Source: Cryptomeria japonica (taxonomy: Eukaryota; Streptophyta; Pinopsida; Cupressales; Cupressaceae). From it: DNA of 64,000 nt. Shown here in pieces: positions 46,059 to 58,604 of this stretch. Position 1 is the stretch's first letter, and every line of letters starts with the position of its first letter. Made by a program: the position numbers and the translations under genes. Location of the stretch: positions 648,557,420-648,621,419 of the forward strand of contig NC_081405.1 in the NCBI RefSeq assembly GCF_030272615.1, given 5' to 3'. The notes beneath the pieces were generated by a model that made no database searches, was not told the DNA's origin, and saw nothing but the letters and a program-made list of their open reading frames with translations.

Positions 46059-46899
46059 TGATGCAGGAGCATTAGTATAGTTCTTACCAGTTGAGCAGTT
46101 TGTAGTGGAATTGATTGAGATCATGGTATTCCTTCATGTTTGAGTGTTTAGTGTTGTGGTTTTGGGTTTTTTCCCTTGAGTTTTTTTTTTTGTTGTGTTG
46201 GCATTTGGATTTGTTTCCAGTGAGATATCGATTCTGGTATTGGCCTGGTTGATATGTTCTTACTGGTTAGTCTGGCAGTATGTTGAGCAAAGTTGGATCG
46301 GGTTGCAGTTGATCTCCGTGACTTGTGGATCATTGGAGATGTTGTTTTGGGCCTTGGCCAGTATTCCATAGATTCGTGCATCATTTTGTGCTTTCGTGAT
46401 GTTCTTAATGATTTGAGCTGACTTGTTATTGTTTACATGTCTAATGAACCGGTTGGTCTTTGGGTCAAATTGATCAAGTTGTTATTATTTGCAGATGGCA
46501 TAAATAGAAGTTTGTGAATCATTTGAGAGGATAAAAGACAAAAGATAGAATATAGAGTTTAGAGATTGATCGAAGATGTAGAACCGGCGAGATTCTGGCC
46601 TAGTGGACTAAAGCAGAAAGGGTTGAGGTCTGGATTAGGGTAGAGCTGTTCTGATATCTATGTTGTAATCATTGTTTGTATCCTAGAAGTCGATCCAACA
46701 TGTGGCATATGTACTTCTTCAATATGTTATAAGAATTATTTATAATGTTTATCGGTTATGTATTATGTGATGTTACTAGTTGTTCTTTTTACTATATCTA
46801 GTGTTGTGTTACTAGTTACCAGTATATCTTGCATGATATTTGTGTTAGGCTGCAAGGATGGGTTGTCCTTCATTGGATCTCCCTACCTTGACTGCATCA
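46059..46899 (+). repeat. Tandem element LTR2
   Basis: 841 bp. It lacks about 56 bp that LTR1 and LTR3 share (near 45395-45452 and 47850-47908). Confidence 0.9.
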
Positions 46900-47254
46900 A
46901 GTGGTATCATAGTTGGTTTGTGAACTTGTTGCTGGAGGAAGACCCGGTTATGCACCAGTTGGTTGGAGAGGATGTTGAGGCAACTTGTGGACTTGTTTAG
47001 ATCACCAAACGTGAGGTAGAGCAAGGTTTGTAGGTAGATTGCCAATCCTAGAATTTGAGGTAGTTAGTGGGTGGAGACTTGAACAGAACGCCAATTGAGG
47101 TAGGTTGCAGAGTGGACTAGTAGATCATCGAGGAGAGGCAACCAGAAGTTGTAGTCAGATCACCTAACCCTCTTAGACAGTTGCAAGTACCTACTAACAG
47201 ATCACTTAACCAAATCAAGTGATGGGACTCACTTTTCAATTAACCCCAAGAGTC
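46900..47254 (+). other. Tandem element internal domain 2
   Basis: 355 bp, aligned with internal domain 1 along its whole length; it ends AACCCCAAGAGTC. Confidence 0.85.
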
Positions 47255-48152
47255 TGATGTAGGAGCACTGGTGTAGTTCTTACAGATTGAGCAGTTTGCA
47301 GTTGGAATTGCTTGAGATCTTGGCATTCCTTCATGTTTGAGAGTTTAGCGTTGTGGTTTTGGGCTTATTCCCTTGAGTTCGTTCTCTTTGTCCTATTCGA
47401 GTTTCATTGCATTTGGATTTGTTTTCGATGAGATATTGATTCTGATATTGGCGCAGTTGATATGTTCTTACTGGTTAGTCTTGTAGTGTGCTGAGTGAAG
47501 TTGGATCAGGTTGTGGTTGATCTCCGTGACTTGCGGATCGTTGGAGATGTTGTTTTGGGCCTTGGTCAGTATTCCGGAGGTCCGTGCATCATTTTATGCT
47601 TTTGTGATGTTCTTAATGATTTGAGCCAGCTAGTTATTGTTTACACGTTTCATGAACCGGTTGGTCTTTGGGCCGACTTGATCAGGTTGTTATTATTTAA
47701 GGATGGTTTAAATAGAAGTTTGTGAATCATTTGAGAGGATAGAAGACATAAGATAGAAGACAGAGTTTAGAGATCGAGCGAACATGTAAAACTAGCGAGA
47801 TTCTGGTCCGGTGGATTGAAGCTGAAAGGCCTGAGATTCGGATTAGGGTAGAACTGACAGACTGTTTCCGGAGGCCGATTTGATGTGTAGATGATCCATG
47901 GATTTGATATCTATGTTGTAAGCATTGTTTGTATCCTGGACTGCGATCTAGCATGTGGCATATGTAATTCTTCAATCTGTTATAAGAATTGTTTATACTG
48001 TTTACTAGTTATGTATTTTGTGATGTTACCGGTTGTTCTTTTTGCTATATCTGGTGTTGTGTTACCAGTTAACGGTATATCTTGCATGATATTTGTGTTA
48101 GGCTGCAAGGATGGGATGTCGTTCATTGGATCTCCCTACCTTGACTGCATCA
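47255..48152 (+). repeat. Tandem element LTR3
   Basis: 898 bp, followed by TSD ATAAA at 48153-48157. Confidence 0.9.
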
Positions 48153-48157
48153 ATAAA

Positions 48158-49830
48158 TATTACAACTAACTTGAACTATAAATTATACATTGTTGTCAAT
48201 GAAGAAATATTCAACTAACTACATAAATAATACATTTTTGGTAATGAACAATGCATTCAACAAATTGTAAGGATAGAAAAAAAAAGAATAAGCCAGTGAA
48301 CAATTGAAACTTGAAATAGCTGTAAAACAGGAGATAACAACTAGTTAGAAAGTAAATAGACAGCTAGAATAGCTGAAAAAGGTAGATAGAAGTAAATTAA
48401 AAAGGGTAGACAACCAAGAACACTAAAAGACATTCTAAGACTTTTGGCCTCTATACTCGGGCTTCTCCTATGTAATGAAATAAGAAAGAAAGGACATGGT
48501 GAATGATGTGATGGCTGAAGATGAGCTTCACATCATTCCATCTATTCTTGCGTTTGTTGTTATTACAGGCTTTGCCAGAGTTGCCTTCAAGGAAAACACG
48601 CAGGAAGATTACTACCAAGTCAAGTCAATGGCTACCTTTCATGGTGTCGTAAGATTTCTACCAAGTTAAAGCTGAAGATGAGCTGCACATGCTTCTGTCT
48701 ATTCTTGGAGTCGAAATATTTGTTCTTACTGAAATTTTCTTTTGCATGAGAGAAGACTCATTAACTTGACTGAAAGTTTCATTGGCATAAGACAAATCTG
48801 AGCTATTTTGGACAACTATTTCATTTGCTCACTTTCATGGTGTAGTAATATTTGTCAGTACTATAATTTTCGTTTGCATGCGAGAAGATTATCAATTGGG
48901 TCCATTAAGAAAAGTCTATTGGAATTTGGTTCAACTAGAATTCAAGGTGAATTATTAATCTCAACAACTTACGTATGTTAGTTAATGAACTGTTCACTGG
49001 CTTATTCAACTAACTACATAAATAATACATTTTTGTTAATGAACAAGGCATGAAAAGAATCAGTGGCATGAAAAGATTATCAATTGGGTCCATTAAGAAA
49101 AGTCTATTGGAATTTGGTTCAACTAGAATTCAAGGTGAATTATTAATCTCAACAACTTACGTATGTTAGTTAATGAACTGTTCACTGGCTTATTCAACTA
49201 ACTACATAAATAATACATTTTTGTTAATGAACAAGGCATGAAATGAACAAGGCATGAACAAGGCATGAAAATAATACATAAATAATACATTTTTGTTTAC
49301 ATTTTTGTTAATTATAATTTTTTGCCGAATAGCAAGGAATCAGTGTGTTCTAATCAATAATCATGTGATCCGTCTGTTTCTGTTTGTTTTGTTTTTCTTC
49401 TCAAACTATTCGATGTAAACTCAAAATTTAACTTTGGACAACTTTCTTCCGTTTTTGTGTGGACACAATTGCCTGACGATTGTCTCTGTCAAGAGACAAA
49501 ATAAATATTGACAAAGCATACAATACAGGTGCCCAGCAAAAACACAAAACACTTTTGGTAAGATTTGGGAGAGGCCAAAAGCTAAGACATTGTTCACCGT
49601 TCATGACCGTAGAGAAATGAAACGCGGTCCGAGTAGAGCAAAACATTCTCAAGTCAAATATATCCAGCAATAAATATTACTTTTTAAAGTTTGGATTCAA
49701 CTTTGGTATGTAATTCTCTCTATAGAAGACCTTGTGATGTCAAGAATGAAGTTACTTCACAAATGGAAATAATGTAAGGACAAAGACAAGGTGAACCGTG
49801 TCATTTGCATTGAGTTCTTAAATGTCGACA
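48158..49830. other. Gene-free stretch with local repeats
   Basis: No gene recognised. It contains a 188-bp tandem duplication. The phrase AACTACATAAATAATACATTTTT recurs in part at about 48216, 49015 and 49200. Confidence 0.55.
48885..49260. repeat. 188-bp tandem duplication
   Basis: Units 48885-49072 and 49073-49260 are near identical (heads AAGATTATCAATTGGGTCCA), with short GAACAAGGCATGAA repeats at the end of the second unit. A recent event, judging by identity. Confidence 0.88.
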
Positions 49831-50830
49831 CTAAAATCATATCTTGTATTTCACATGGATATCTTGATTTTTTTATTCTAAATTCATCACAAAGAAAAGT
49901 GTGATTAATGTTGAATGAAAGAGTTTGGGTTTCATTTGTTATCTTTGTTGCATTATATTTGGTTTGGTTTTTTTTCTTAAGAAAGAGTTTTGGTTTCATT
50001 TTTTTATATTTGTTGTGTTATATTTGGTTTGTTTTTTTACTCTTTCTTTTTGTCAGTTGTCTTGTATTTGGATATCATTTTCCATCTTTCACGTAAATGT
50101 ATTATTAGTAAGTAATAATATTTCTGACATTTTTTTTGTTTCATTTTTTTTACCTACTGTATTGTATTTGGAAATCATATCTTGTCTTTCACATTGATGC
50201 ATTATTAGTAGGTAATAAAAGAAACGATCTTTGGTCCCACTCCTTTTGAATGTTGTGTTGTATTTGTTGCATTGTACTTGGAAATTATATCTTGTCTTTC
50301 ACATAGATGCATTATTAAAATAAAAGGGGCGAAAAATTATTAAATTACAGAAAGAGATACAAAACAAGAAGGGCCACATGTCCAGTAGAAAGAAAGAAAG
50401 AAAATTGTAATTAATGTTGAATGAAAAGAGCTTTGGTTGCGTGATTTGTTTTTGGCTTTCTTTTTTTCTAGTCTTACTCTTTTTATCTTTTGCATTGTAT
50501 TTGGAAATCATATCTTGTCTTTCACATGGATGCATTATTAGTAAGCAATAATATCTTTGAAGTTTTACTTTTTCTAGAACCCATCACATAAAATTTTTAG
50601 AAAGAGGAAGAAAATTTTGATTAATGTTGAAAGAAAAAAGATTTGGTCCCACTCTTTTTATCTATTGTATTTGGTTGATTTACTTTCTACTTTCTTTCTT
50701 TTTGGCCCTGTTCTTTATTTATTGCTTTGTATGTGGAAATCATATCTTGTCTTTCACATGGATGCAATATAAATTGGCAATAATATCTTTAATTTTTTAT
50801 TTAATTTTAGAATCCATCACATGAAATTCC
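49830..50830. repeat. Irregular repeat array
   Basis: About six copies of a TCATATCTTGTCTTTCACAT-type core, at about 49837, 50073, 50174, 50284, 50507 and 50737. Each is usually followed by GATGCATTATTAGTAAGTAA, and a TTTGGTTTCATTTTTT/TTGGTCCCACT segment lies between copies. Spacing is about 100-235 bp. No coding. Confidence 0.7.
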
Positions 50831-51016
50831 TGGAGAGAATTTATTATACTCCTTTTCACAATTTGATGGCATCCAGGATTCATATAAATTATTTTCAACT
50901 GTATATATGGAAAATCCAAAACAAAGAATTTAGAAATAATTTATTCAGATGCAATCTTTCCAAAAATTTAAAAAAATTGCAATAGAGAGACTAAATTAAA
51001 AGGAAATAATGGACAA

Positions 51017-52470
51017 CTAATGAGAAACAACAAATTCTAAGTTTAATAATTCTTGCAACCTTTTAATGAAACTTATTAGAAAGAATTTATCCTCTTTTCT
51101 ATTCTTAATGTAGTATACATTTCCACCTATTCTAATTCCTTCTGCAACTCTTTTGTTAGTCTTCTCTTTTCTGATCACACATCTACTTCTACTGAACAAA
51201 CCTTCATAGCCTTTTCTACATATTTGACTAACACTCAACAAATTGTGTCTTAATCCTTCAACATAATAAACATCATTATTTTTATACTTACCATCAATAG
51301 AAACACTTCCAATACCTCGAATAGCTGCACCATCTTCTCTAGCAAACTTCATAGATCCTCCTTCATATTTCTTAAGATTAATAAACTTGTCTTTATCATT
51401 GGTCATATGATTTGAACATCTGAGGTCTATAATCTGTGTATTCAATTCTATCTTAGCATGCAATTTAGTCTTAACAACTTTCTCTTCTTTTGGTTTCTCC
51501 AAAATATTATGTGTATCTCCAACTGCTAGAAACAAAGATTCTTCATTTGACTCATTATTATGTTCGTATTTAGATGTATGTTCCTCAATAGAGACTAAAC
51601 CTTTCTTCTCCTTTCTATTAAAATTGCTTCTCTTAAACTTGTTCTTCTTCTCATCTTCATTCAATGTATTATAATCTTCTTTGTAAGTGCAATTAGAAGC
51701 ACAATGTCCAATTCTACCACAAGAAAAAATATTTCAGAGGTAACTTTATATTTCCTGGTGCCTCACTACAATATTTTCACAAATTTTGTTTAAGCCTCAT
51801 CTAGGTCTCCACTATATTTAGGATCATGAAGTTTTGAAACATTAAAAGATGTACTTCTTTCTTTTCTCTTTTCTCTTTTCTTTTCCTCTATTTATGAAAT
51901 TGCATAGGTTACTATGTACCAATAAAATGATCAATGGTATACTTACTCAAATTATTGTTCCCTTATATAGCATATCTCTATGGCTTGTAGGATTTAGGAA
52001 AAGTGATCAAGATCTTATGAAAAACATCACATTCCTCCAAATTTCCTCTAACATCTCTAATACCATCAGCAAGATCAATTACTTTGTGAATGTAGTTCTC
52101 AACACTTTCATCTTCAAGCATTTTCAGGTACTCATACTTCTACTTTAGATTCATCAACCTAGCTTGATTTGTCTTCAAATCTCCTTCATATGCCAAATAC
52201 AACTTATTACATTAAATTTATCTTCTTTCAATCCTTTTACCCTTCCAAATATAAAATCACTTATACCATTGAGTATTATAGCTATAGCCTTTGCATTAGC
52301 TTCCGTCAACTTTATCTCATTTACAGTCTAAGAACCACCCTACAAAGGTGTGTATCTGGTCTAAATGATCTTCCAAATTCCATTTTGCAATGTCTCCAAA
52401 TGTGACTCCATTCACTCCTTCCAGTACGAAAAATTTGTACCATCAAAGATTGAAACTTCAAAAAGAATTT
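51017..52470 (-). pseudogene. gag: C4 gag and protease
   Basis: Gag begins near 52450 with F-D-G-T-N-F-S-Y-W, the usual start of plant copia UBN2 gag. Then come N-A-K-A-I-A-I-I-L-N-G-I-S-D, Y-E-G-D and M-L-E-D-E-S-V-E-N-Y blocks (about 51990-52330), with several stops and frame breaks. The zinc knuckle ends C-G-R-I-G-H-C-A-S-N-C (about 51686-51722). The protease reads L-R-C-S-N-H-M-T-N-D (about 51403-51432), where the D-S-G loop is damaged to L-R-C. It keeps G-L-R-H-N-L-L-S-V-S-Q-I (about 51220-51255). The last 215 codons are open (51017-51664). Confidence 0.8.
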
Positions 52471-52538
52471 CATGTGCTATAATGGATCTACCTCAAGTAG
52501 TTAAGATTACTCAACAGGAACCTTTCTCTAATACCAAT

Positions 52539-53681
52539 TGTTGAACCCAAAGCAGGATTTATTGTAGCGCATAAACAATTAATGAATAACACATAATCAA
52601 CATATGAACACCAAGAATTTTTACACGGAAAACCCAGAAAAGAAAAAACCATGGTGATAACTTTCTCACAAGAGTATATCCACTATGAATATCATATTAC
52701 AAAGATAAGAGCTAATTTCTCTAGACTTGCACACTAAGGCTAAATACTCATGGGGCAATATACAAAAGAGACTTGCAAAACCTGAAGCTAACTACACTTA
52801 GGGCAAGATATAGAAAATGATATGAAAAGAAGGATCTCATAATCATGAAGTTGTCCTTGAACTCTGCATCAAGCGACCAACATCAAAATACAAATCAGAC
52901 GTCAACTATTCACACTCTATCTCATAACGTTGCTACAGTCTCAACACAACTTGCATATCATTAAAACACAACTCTTCCTTGTTGCTTACACTTCCTCTAA
53001 TCTTCACTTTTTACCACATCATCTACACCCTTTCTCATTCCATCACATATAACTCAAATACACATATGCCTTATTTACAAGATAGATCATCAAAGCTCAA
53101 ACGATGTCCACATGAACTAAAATATATCTTCCAAACCAATAATACTCAATCTAATCCACTGCAAGAGAAAGAGAGGGAAAAAAAACATCTTCCAATGATG
53201 AATTCGCTAATCTAAATTTATCATAACCTAAACAACAACATATCCACATATTATGCATCCATATAAGCAATATCGATCAAAACATACTCTCCAATACAAA
53301 CAACTTGAATCTGAATCTCAACATGCTACAATGTGACCCATAACATATCACACAAGCTCCCACAAATCATATCCAGACCTAAGGATAGGTCAAAGATAGA
53401 AAATCACAACCAACAATGAACAATGCCATAACCTTCAATGAATACAACAATGTTTTTGTGCCTCAAAAATAACATATACATGATACCAAAACCATAACCA
53501 ATGAAGATAACAATAATAAGCAACTTCAATAACACTTTTCAGACCAAAACACTTATGGAAGAACCAATAGAACAACCTGCACCATCAACACAGTAAGATA
53601 ACTCTGCACTATAGACATTCCAAACCAAATAAGAACAACAAGTTTGACATCAATGACAACCACAACATCATACTTCCAACA
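52539..53681 (-). repeat. C4 5' LTR
   Basis: About 1143 bp in plus view from TGTTGAACCC to CTTCCAACA. It ends after GACATCAATGACAA, a segment shared with the end of the solo LTR (about 42922). The right end is inferred from that match and the CA rule. Confidence 0.65.
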
Positions 53682-56600
53682 CATAGGTCCTAAGGTTGAC
53701 ATCTATGCTATAATACCTATGTAATGACAATATCAGGCATGAATAGAAATACACACAAATTATTATTTTTAAACATAGTAGGAAAGAGTAAGTACATTTA
53801 GTGGGAACATTATATAATATTCTCCATCAATGTAAGTTATCCTAGATCATAGACCGTATATATACCATATGATTTCTACAATATAATAAATTAATTTCAT
53901 CATAAGATCAATGGAGTGATAATAGTTAATGTTACCTAAAACATACCATAATTGTTATCCTAGTCATGTAGATTTTTATCTTCAATCTACGATGGTTCAT
54001 CTCTAAGTGCAATATAAGACTCCAATGTGAACTTAATCCGTATCCACCCCTCTAAGAAAATTCTATGGCTTGTGGTGAGAGGGAGAATTTTCAAACCATC
54101 TTGTAGTTCATAGGGATAACCTCCTAAAGATTAGTTACACGGGGTGTTCCTACCATTTGTAAACTAAGTAAACAATTCTATACCACTAAAACATAGTAGG
54201 GCTTGATGTGATACCTACTTATGCTTCATTACAAATTCTCCCGCGCATAGTCTATTAGACAGCTAAGAAACAAAAGACATCTATTGGTGGCATGTCATTG
54301 GTTCCAAGGCCCACATGATCCTAGTGGAATTTGTCCTATTATCTATGAGGTATAGATAATAGTCCTATGCCATCATGTGATCCTTGACTACTATCAATCT
54401 AGACCACAAATAAGCTTATCTCTAAATGGGTCAGGATTTCCATCAGTGATCACCTCAAATGAAGGGTAACCTACACATTGAGGAATGCAAACTCTACCTA
54501 TGTCATTGTAGGACACTTACTCCATCCATAGCCATGAAATCTAGCACCTATACCTTTCTTAGAACTATAACTAAAAGAGAGGTTCCTAATTTGGATAAGT
54601 AGGTTTCGAGTCAACCATCTCTATGGTTCAACCACCCATTTTCATGTTTGACTAACATGAGGGTTTTATAATCAATTCAATCTCAAGTTGTTTGGTTATT
54701 AAACCAAGAATACCTAGCCATCCATTTATAAAAAAACCAATAAGGTAGTAAACTTGCCACACAACCAATGATGGTTTGCTGATACCATTTCCTAGCTTAT
54801 AACTTGATATTGTAGTTATTCTATGTTTATATTTCAGCCATGAATGGGTTTCAAAAAATGTGTTTGAAGAAAAGAAATACTTACCCCTATGACCCTCGAT
54901 TGAAGGTAATATTAACTAAACCATCCATTTTCATAATTTTTTGACAAACCATTCCCACTTCCAAGCTTTATAAGGTAGTAATCTCATAGAAATTTCATGC
55001 ATACAATAAATTAACCATTTCATTACTGAATATATCATTTTAGCTAACCATTTTTGCTTTAACAGCTGGCTACTCACTTAACATTTAAAGAATGATTTCC
55101 TTTCAAGGAATGTCAACTCATCATTTCCTTCCTACTATAAGTATTCTTCTTCCTTATAATTATTCAAATTCCCATTCAAAAAAATTTAAAGTTAACATGA
55201 TAAAATTTCCAATTTCATTACATTAACTAATAAAGTTCATGTAAATAAATTTTTCACTAAGAATTGAGAAATATATACAAGGTGACCTCATTGAGGAAGA
55301 ATTTTTTTGCTAATAGTTTATAATTTTGTGTGATAATTTTTGGACATAAAATCTCCTTTGTTTTTAATTGAATATGTCTCTAATAGTAAGAGTATCTACA
55401 CAATTTATCAAACAACAAAAACACAACATTCATTCCTTAAGTTGTAGCTCAATAGGAAGTGATGCAATAACAATTGTCTAATTAAAATCAACCATGAAAT
55501 CAACTCTAAAATAATACTTTCAATATCCACAAAACCATATAATATAGTTTATTTATGCTAGCTTATATGATTATAGGGTAGTAAACAATTTAATTGTATA
55601 TCCTTGGTTTTTTAGTTGGTAGTCATATATGATATCATGATGTGTTTTATTTTTTTGTGCCCACAGTCCTCTAACATAATCCATCTTTGGCCATATCCTA
55701 CCTAACTAAAATATCTAGCATTCGTACATTAACATTTATTTGAATGTGTATAAAGATTGGGGGCATTAGCACAAGTGTTGCTAAGTCTAACTTAGTCACC
55801 AAAAAATGGATAAGCCCCACTTCTTTTAATTCACACATATAAGTTGGAACAACTCATACAACAATATGGTAAGGCTAAATGGAAGACTAAACAATGAACT
55901 AGAATTTTTCCACATCTATCAAAGACATCTAAAATTGGAAAACTACCAACATTATTGTCATATTTTCTTTACTTTCAACCAACAATAACTTTACTTTCAA
56001 CCAACAATATTAACAAACAAACGATTCAAAAATAGAAAAATGAATAAAGAACCTAAAAGTTAAAATTGTAGAAATCTCAGTGCTTGAAACTCTTTTCCAA
56101 TCAATTCACCAAGTTGCCTAAATTTTCTAATGCCTCAATCTTGCCTCCCTCTACCCAGCTAAGAAAAATATACTCCATAATGGTGGTTGTGGGGGTTTTT
56201 AATCAATGTCTATGCTATCTTTTCTTGAAAACCTACAAAAAAATCCCTCCAAAAGCTTCTCAAGGAGTAGGTGCTCCATTGATGGCGCTTCATGTGCTCT
56301 CTTGTGTCGTTCTCTTTCAAACCATGTTTTTATTTAATGACTTAGGCATACGGTGGCTCAATCTTTGGATTCATTTATTTTTATTTATCTTTATTTTGTT
56401 TGGCATTTGTTAGAGTTTAGGCATGAAGACTCGAATCAATCTAGGTAGACTCGGCTAACTACACAAAGAAGTATTAACTTTTGCAATGTGAAATCCTATT
56501 TAATTGTAAAAATCAAAGTTTATGCAAGGGTTAACAAAAGATCTATTATCCCTCACCAACAAAACTACAAGATTCACTTCACATTACGTCTTGGTATCTA

Positions 56601-56923
56601 CAAAGAAAGGACAAATCTCACACAAGTCCACCAACACATTATTAGTCCGAATTAGTTAAAACAAAATAAACACATAATTACAAATGACATAATAAAAATA
56701 ATAATTACATTTGATAATAATGACCAATACAAATAGTAATTATATTCAATAATACTAACATCAAAGTTCGAAACTGACACATATTTACTGTGGACAAAAT
56801 TCCATCCCCAATCCAAATTACATTGGCACTAGGGTCATACAAAAGTATGAACATAATTTTTAGGGGATATTACACCTTTGTAGCCAATCATATGCAATTG
56901 GAAGTAAAATTATAATCCAGGTT
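53682..56923. other. Gene-free stretch
   Basis: I see no gene. 53690-54800 is AT-rich, with text like a degenerate retroelement leader. 54900-56080 is AT-rich and featureless. A 109-codon frame at 56084-56413 has no homology that I recognise and starts at a non-ATG codon. Confidence 0.55.
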
Positions 56924-57120
56924 TTAGAGATGTTGAGCGACATATCTGGTAAGAAATACATTAGAAATGATTTGATATGCCTTCTGAGTAAGGTGGACGG
57001 CATCAAAGAAGAGATATTTGGAAGCATCAGGGCATGTAAAGGGACTCAACTGGTTACACGTGAATAATAAAACTTCAATTGTGCCCGTCCCACAGCAACC
57101 CCTTGCAATCACCTCCAAGC
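56924..57120 (-). other. GDSL exon 5
   Basis: 197 bp; acceptor TGCCAG before 57120. Encodes G-C-C-G-T-G and block V (catalytic Asp and His); stop TAA 56924-56926. Confidence 0.9.
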
Positions 57121-57238
57121 CTGGCATGTATTAGGGCACTACAAGATTAGACATAACTCTACCTATATTTTAATATAGTAAAAAATCTCTAGGCATAATG
57201 ACATTTGTATTCTGATTAATCATGAGAATGTAAAATAC

Positions 57239-57497
57239 CATATTTGCTAGGATTTGTAATCAACTCGGAAATCAGATTGTTATAATCGAGAGAAGCAATT
57301 TTAAGGGTAGGAAAAACAGGTTTGAGTCCATCAATCATGGCATTTAATCCTGAGTTGAATCCAGATGCAGCCTCGTCTCTCTCTACGTCACATGCTCCCT
57401 TGTTCTTAAGACTTGTAAGCGTTCTCTCTATTGGTAGACATCCCAACGGTGGAAGATTAATCAAAGCAATTCTAGTGGCACCCAGATTGTATAATTC
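57239..57497 (-). other. GDSL exon 4
   Basis: 259 bp; acceptor TTGCAG before 57497, donor GTATTT after 57239. Encodes E-L-Y-N-L-G-A-T-R and P-P-L-G-C-L-P, a conserved GDSL segment. Confidence 0.9.
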
Positions 57498-57589
57498 CTG
57501 CAAAATTAAGACCCAGATATATGAATTCGGTGCAAATATGATTGGAAACTACACTAAATTCAAAGAGTGGAGATAAATTATAAGCATGC

Positions 57590-57820
57590 CTTGATATAAA
57601 CTGTGTATGTATTCAAGAGGAAATCTGTATACTCTTGGACATTGAATTGGAGTCGACGAGGTGAGACTAGGAAGTAGTAACCAATGTCATTAGAGCCTAT
57701 CGTAATGAAAAATATCGCTTCTCTAATTATGGTGGTGGTCTCTTCCTCTCCCACCAATCCTGTTATTGTCTTTCTATACTCTTTAAAATACTCAATTTGT
57801 TTCCCAAATGGTATCACATT
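57590..57820 (-). other. GDSL exon 3, ends at a GC donor
   Basis: 231 bp; acceptor ATGCAG before 57820, donor GCATGC after 57590 (AAG/GCATGC). Encodes block III and F-N-V-Q-E-Y-T-D-F-L. Confidence 0.85.
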
Positions 57821-57989
57821 CTGCATTCATGTATACAAATCCAGCTTATAAAAATAGAGTAGGAAAAGGCTGACAAGATGCTTATATCAGTTGCACATCT
57901 ATTCTCCTACAAATGTATTATGGTCCTGTGCAAGATTTTAATATGTTATTTCAGTCTGTGAAACATTCTAATGTGTTGTATCTGCATAC

Positions 57990-58120
57990 CAATACTTGGA
58001 AAGTAAGATTGTCTAAGCCTGAACCAGCAGATGCAAAACAGACACCCGTTAGCAAGTCTTGGGCCTTGAGGTTTGGGTCCAAATATGGGGGCAACAGTTC
58101 CTTGATTCCAAGTCCTTCAG
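57990..58120 (-). other. GDSL exon 2
   Basis: 131 bp; acceptor TTACAG before 58120, donor GTATGC after 57990. Encodes E-G-L-G-I-K-E-L-L-P-P-Y-L-D and block II. Confidence 0.9.
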
Positions 58121-58604
58121 CTGTAATAAAATGGTAAGAGTTATAAATATCATGAAATTAGAAAATGGGTGGAGAAAAATCAAGTTGAAGTAAACATAAA
58201 CAACAACAGTCTTCCAACTAATAATACCAATTTTACTTCACAAATAACAATATCCCTGACATGATAAGTTAAGTTTTAAACTCTTGCAAGACCAAATTAC
58301 TTCTCTTCTCAAAGCCAATATACAATTCACATTTCTGTGCTAAGACTGAGCACAGGTTTTCAGTCCAACAAACATTTAATAGTTAGTGCTTTTAATTGAT
58401 TTTATAAAATTTCTACAATCTATAATAAATTATCTTGTTGGCTTTTGATTTGACTGTGTGATCAGTTTATTCTGTTTATTCTGATGAATCGTAGAACATG
58501 ATCCAAAATGTTAATAAAAAAGTTGATCAAATAATCAAATTCAAAAGCCCACAAGACAATTTTATGCTTTCAAATTTATTGAAGTTATAGAATATATAGG
58601 TTAC

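Larger units (their letters stand above)
44801..48152 (+). mobile_element. Three-LTR tandem of a small non-coding retroelement
   Basis: LTR1 44801-45697 (897 bp), internal 45698-46058 (361 bp), LTR2 46059-46899 (841 bp), internal 46900-47254 (355 bp), LTR3 47255-48152 (898 bp). The LTRs start TGATG and end GACTGCRTCA. A perfect TSD ATAAA (44796-44800, 48153-48157) flanks the whole array and not the single units. A primer site TGGTATCAGAAC follows LTR1 (45700-45711) and a variant follows LTR2 (46902-46913). The internal parts have no coding. This resembles TRIM-type non-autonomous elements in its tiny internal domain, but the LTRs are long. Confidence 0.9.
51010..53681 (-). mobile_element. Truncated Ty1/copia element C4
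   Basis: Minus strand. 5' LTR 52539-53681, primer-site-like complement 52526-52538 (TTGGTATTAGAG form, as in C3), gag about 51680-52470, protease 51017-51664. Integrase, RT and the 3' LTR are missing; homology stops near 51010. No TSD partner can be tested because the left end is lost. Confidence 0.8.

Noticed and set aside
56084-56413. 109-codon frame with hydrophobic end
   Set aside because: Non-ATG start, AT-rich surroundings, no recognisable domain or gene structure.
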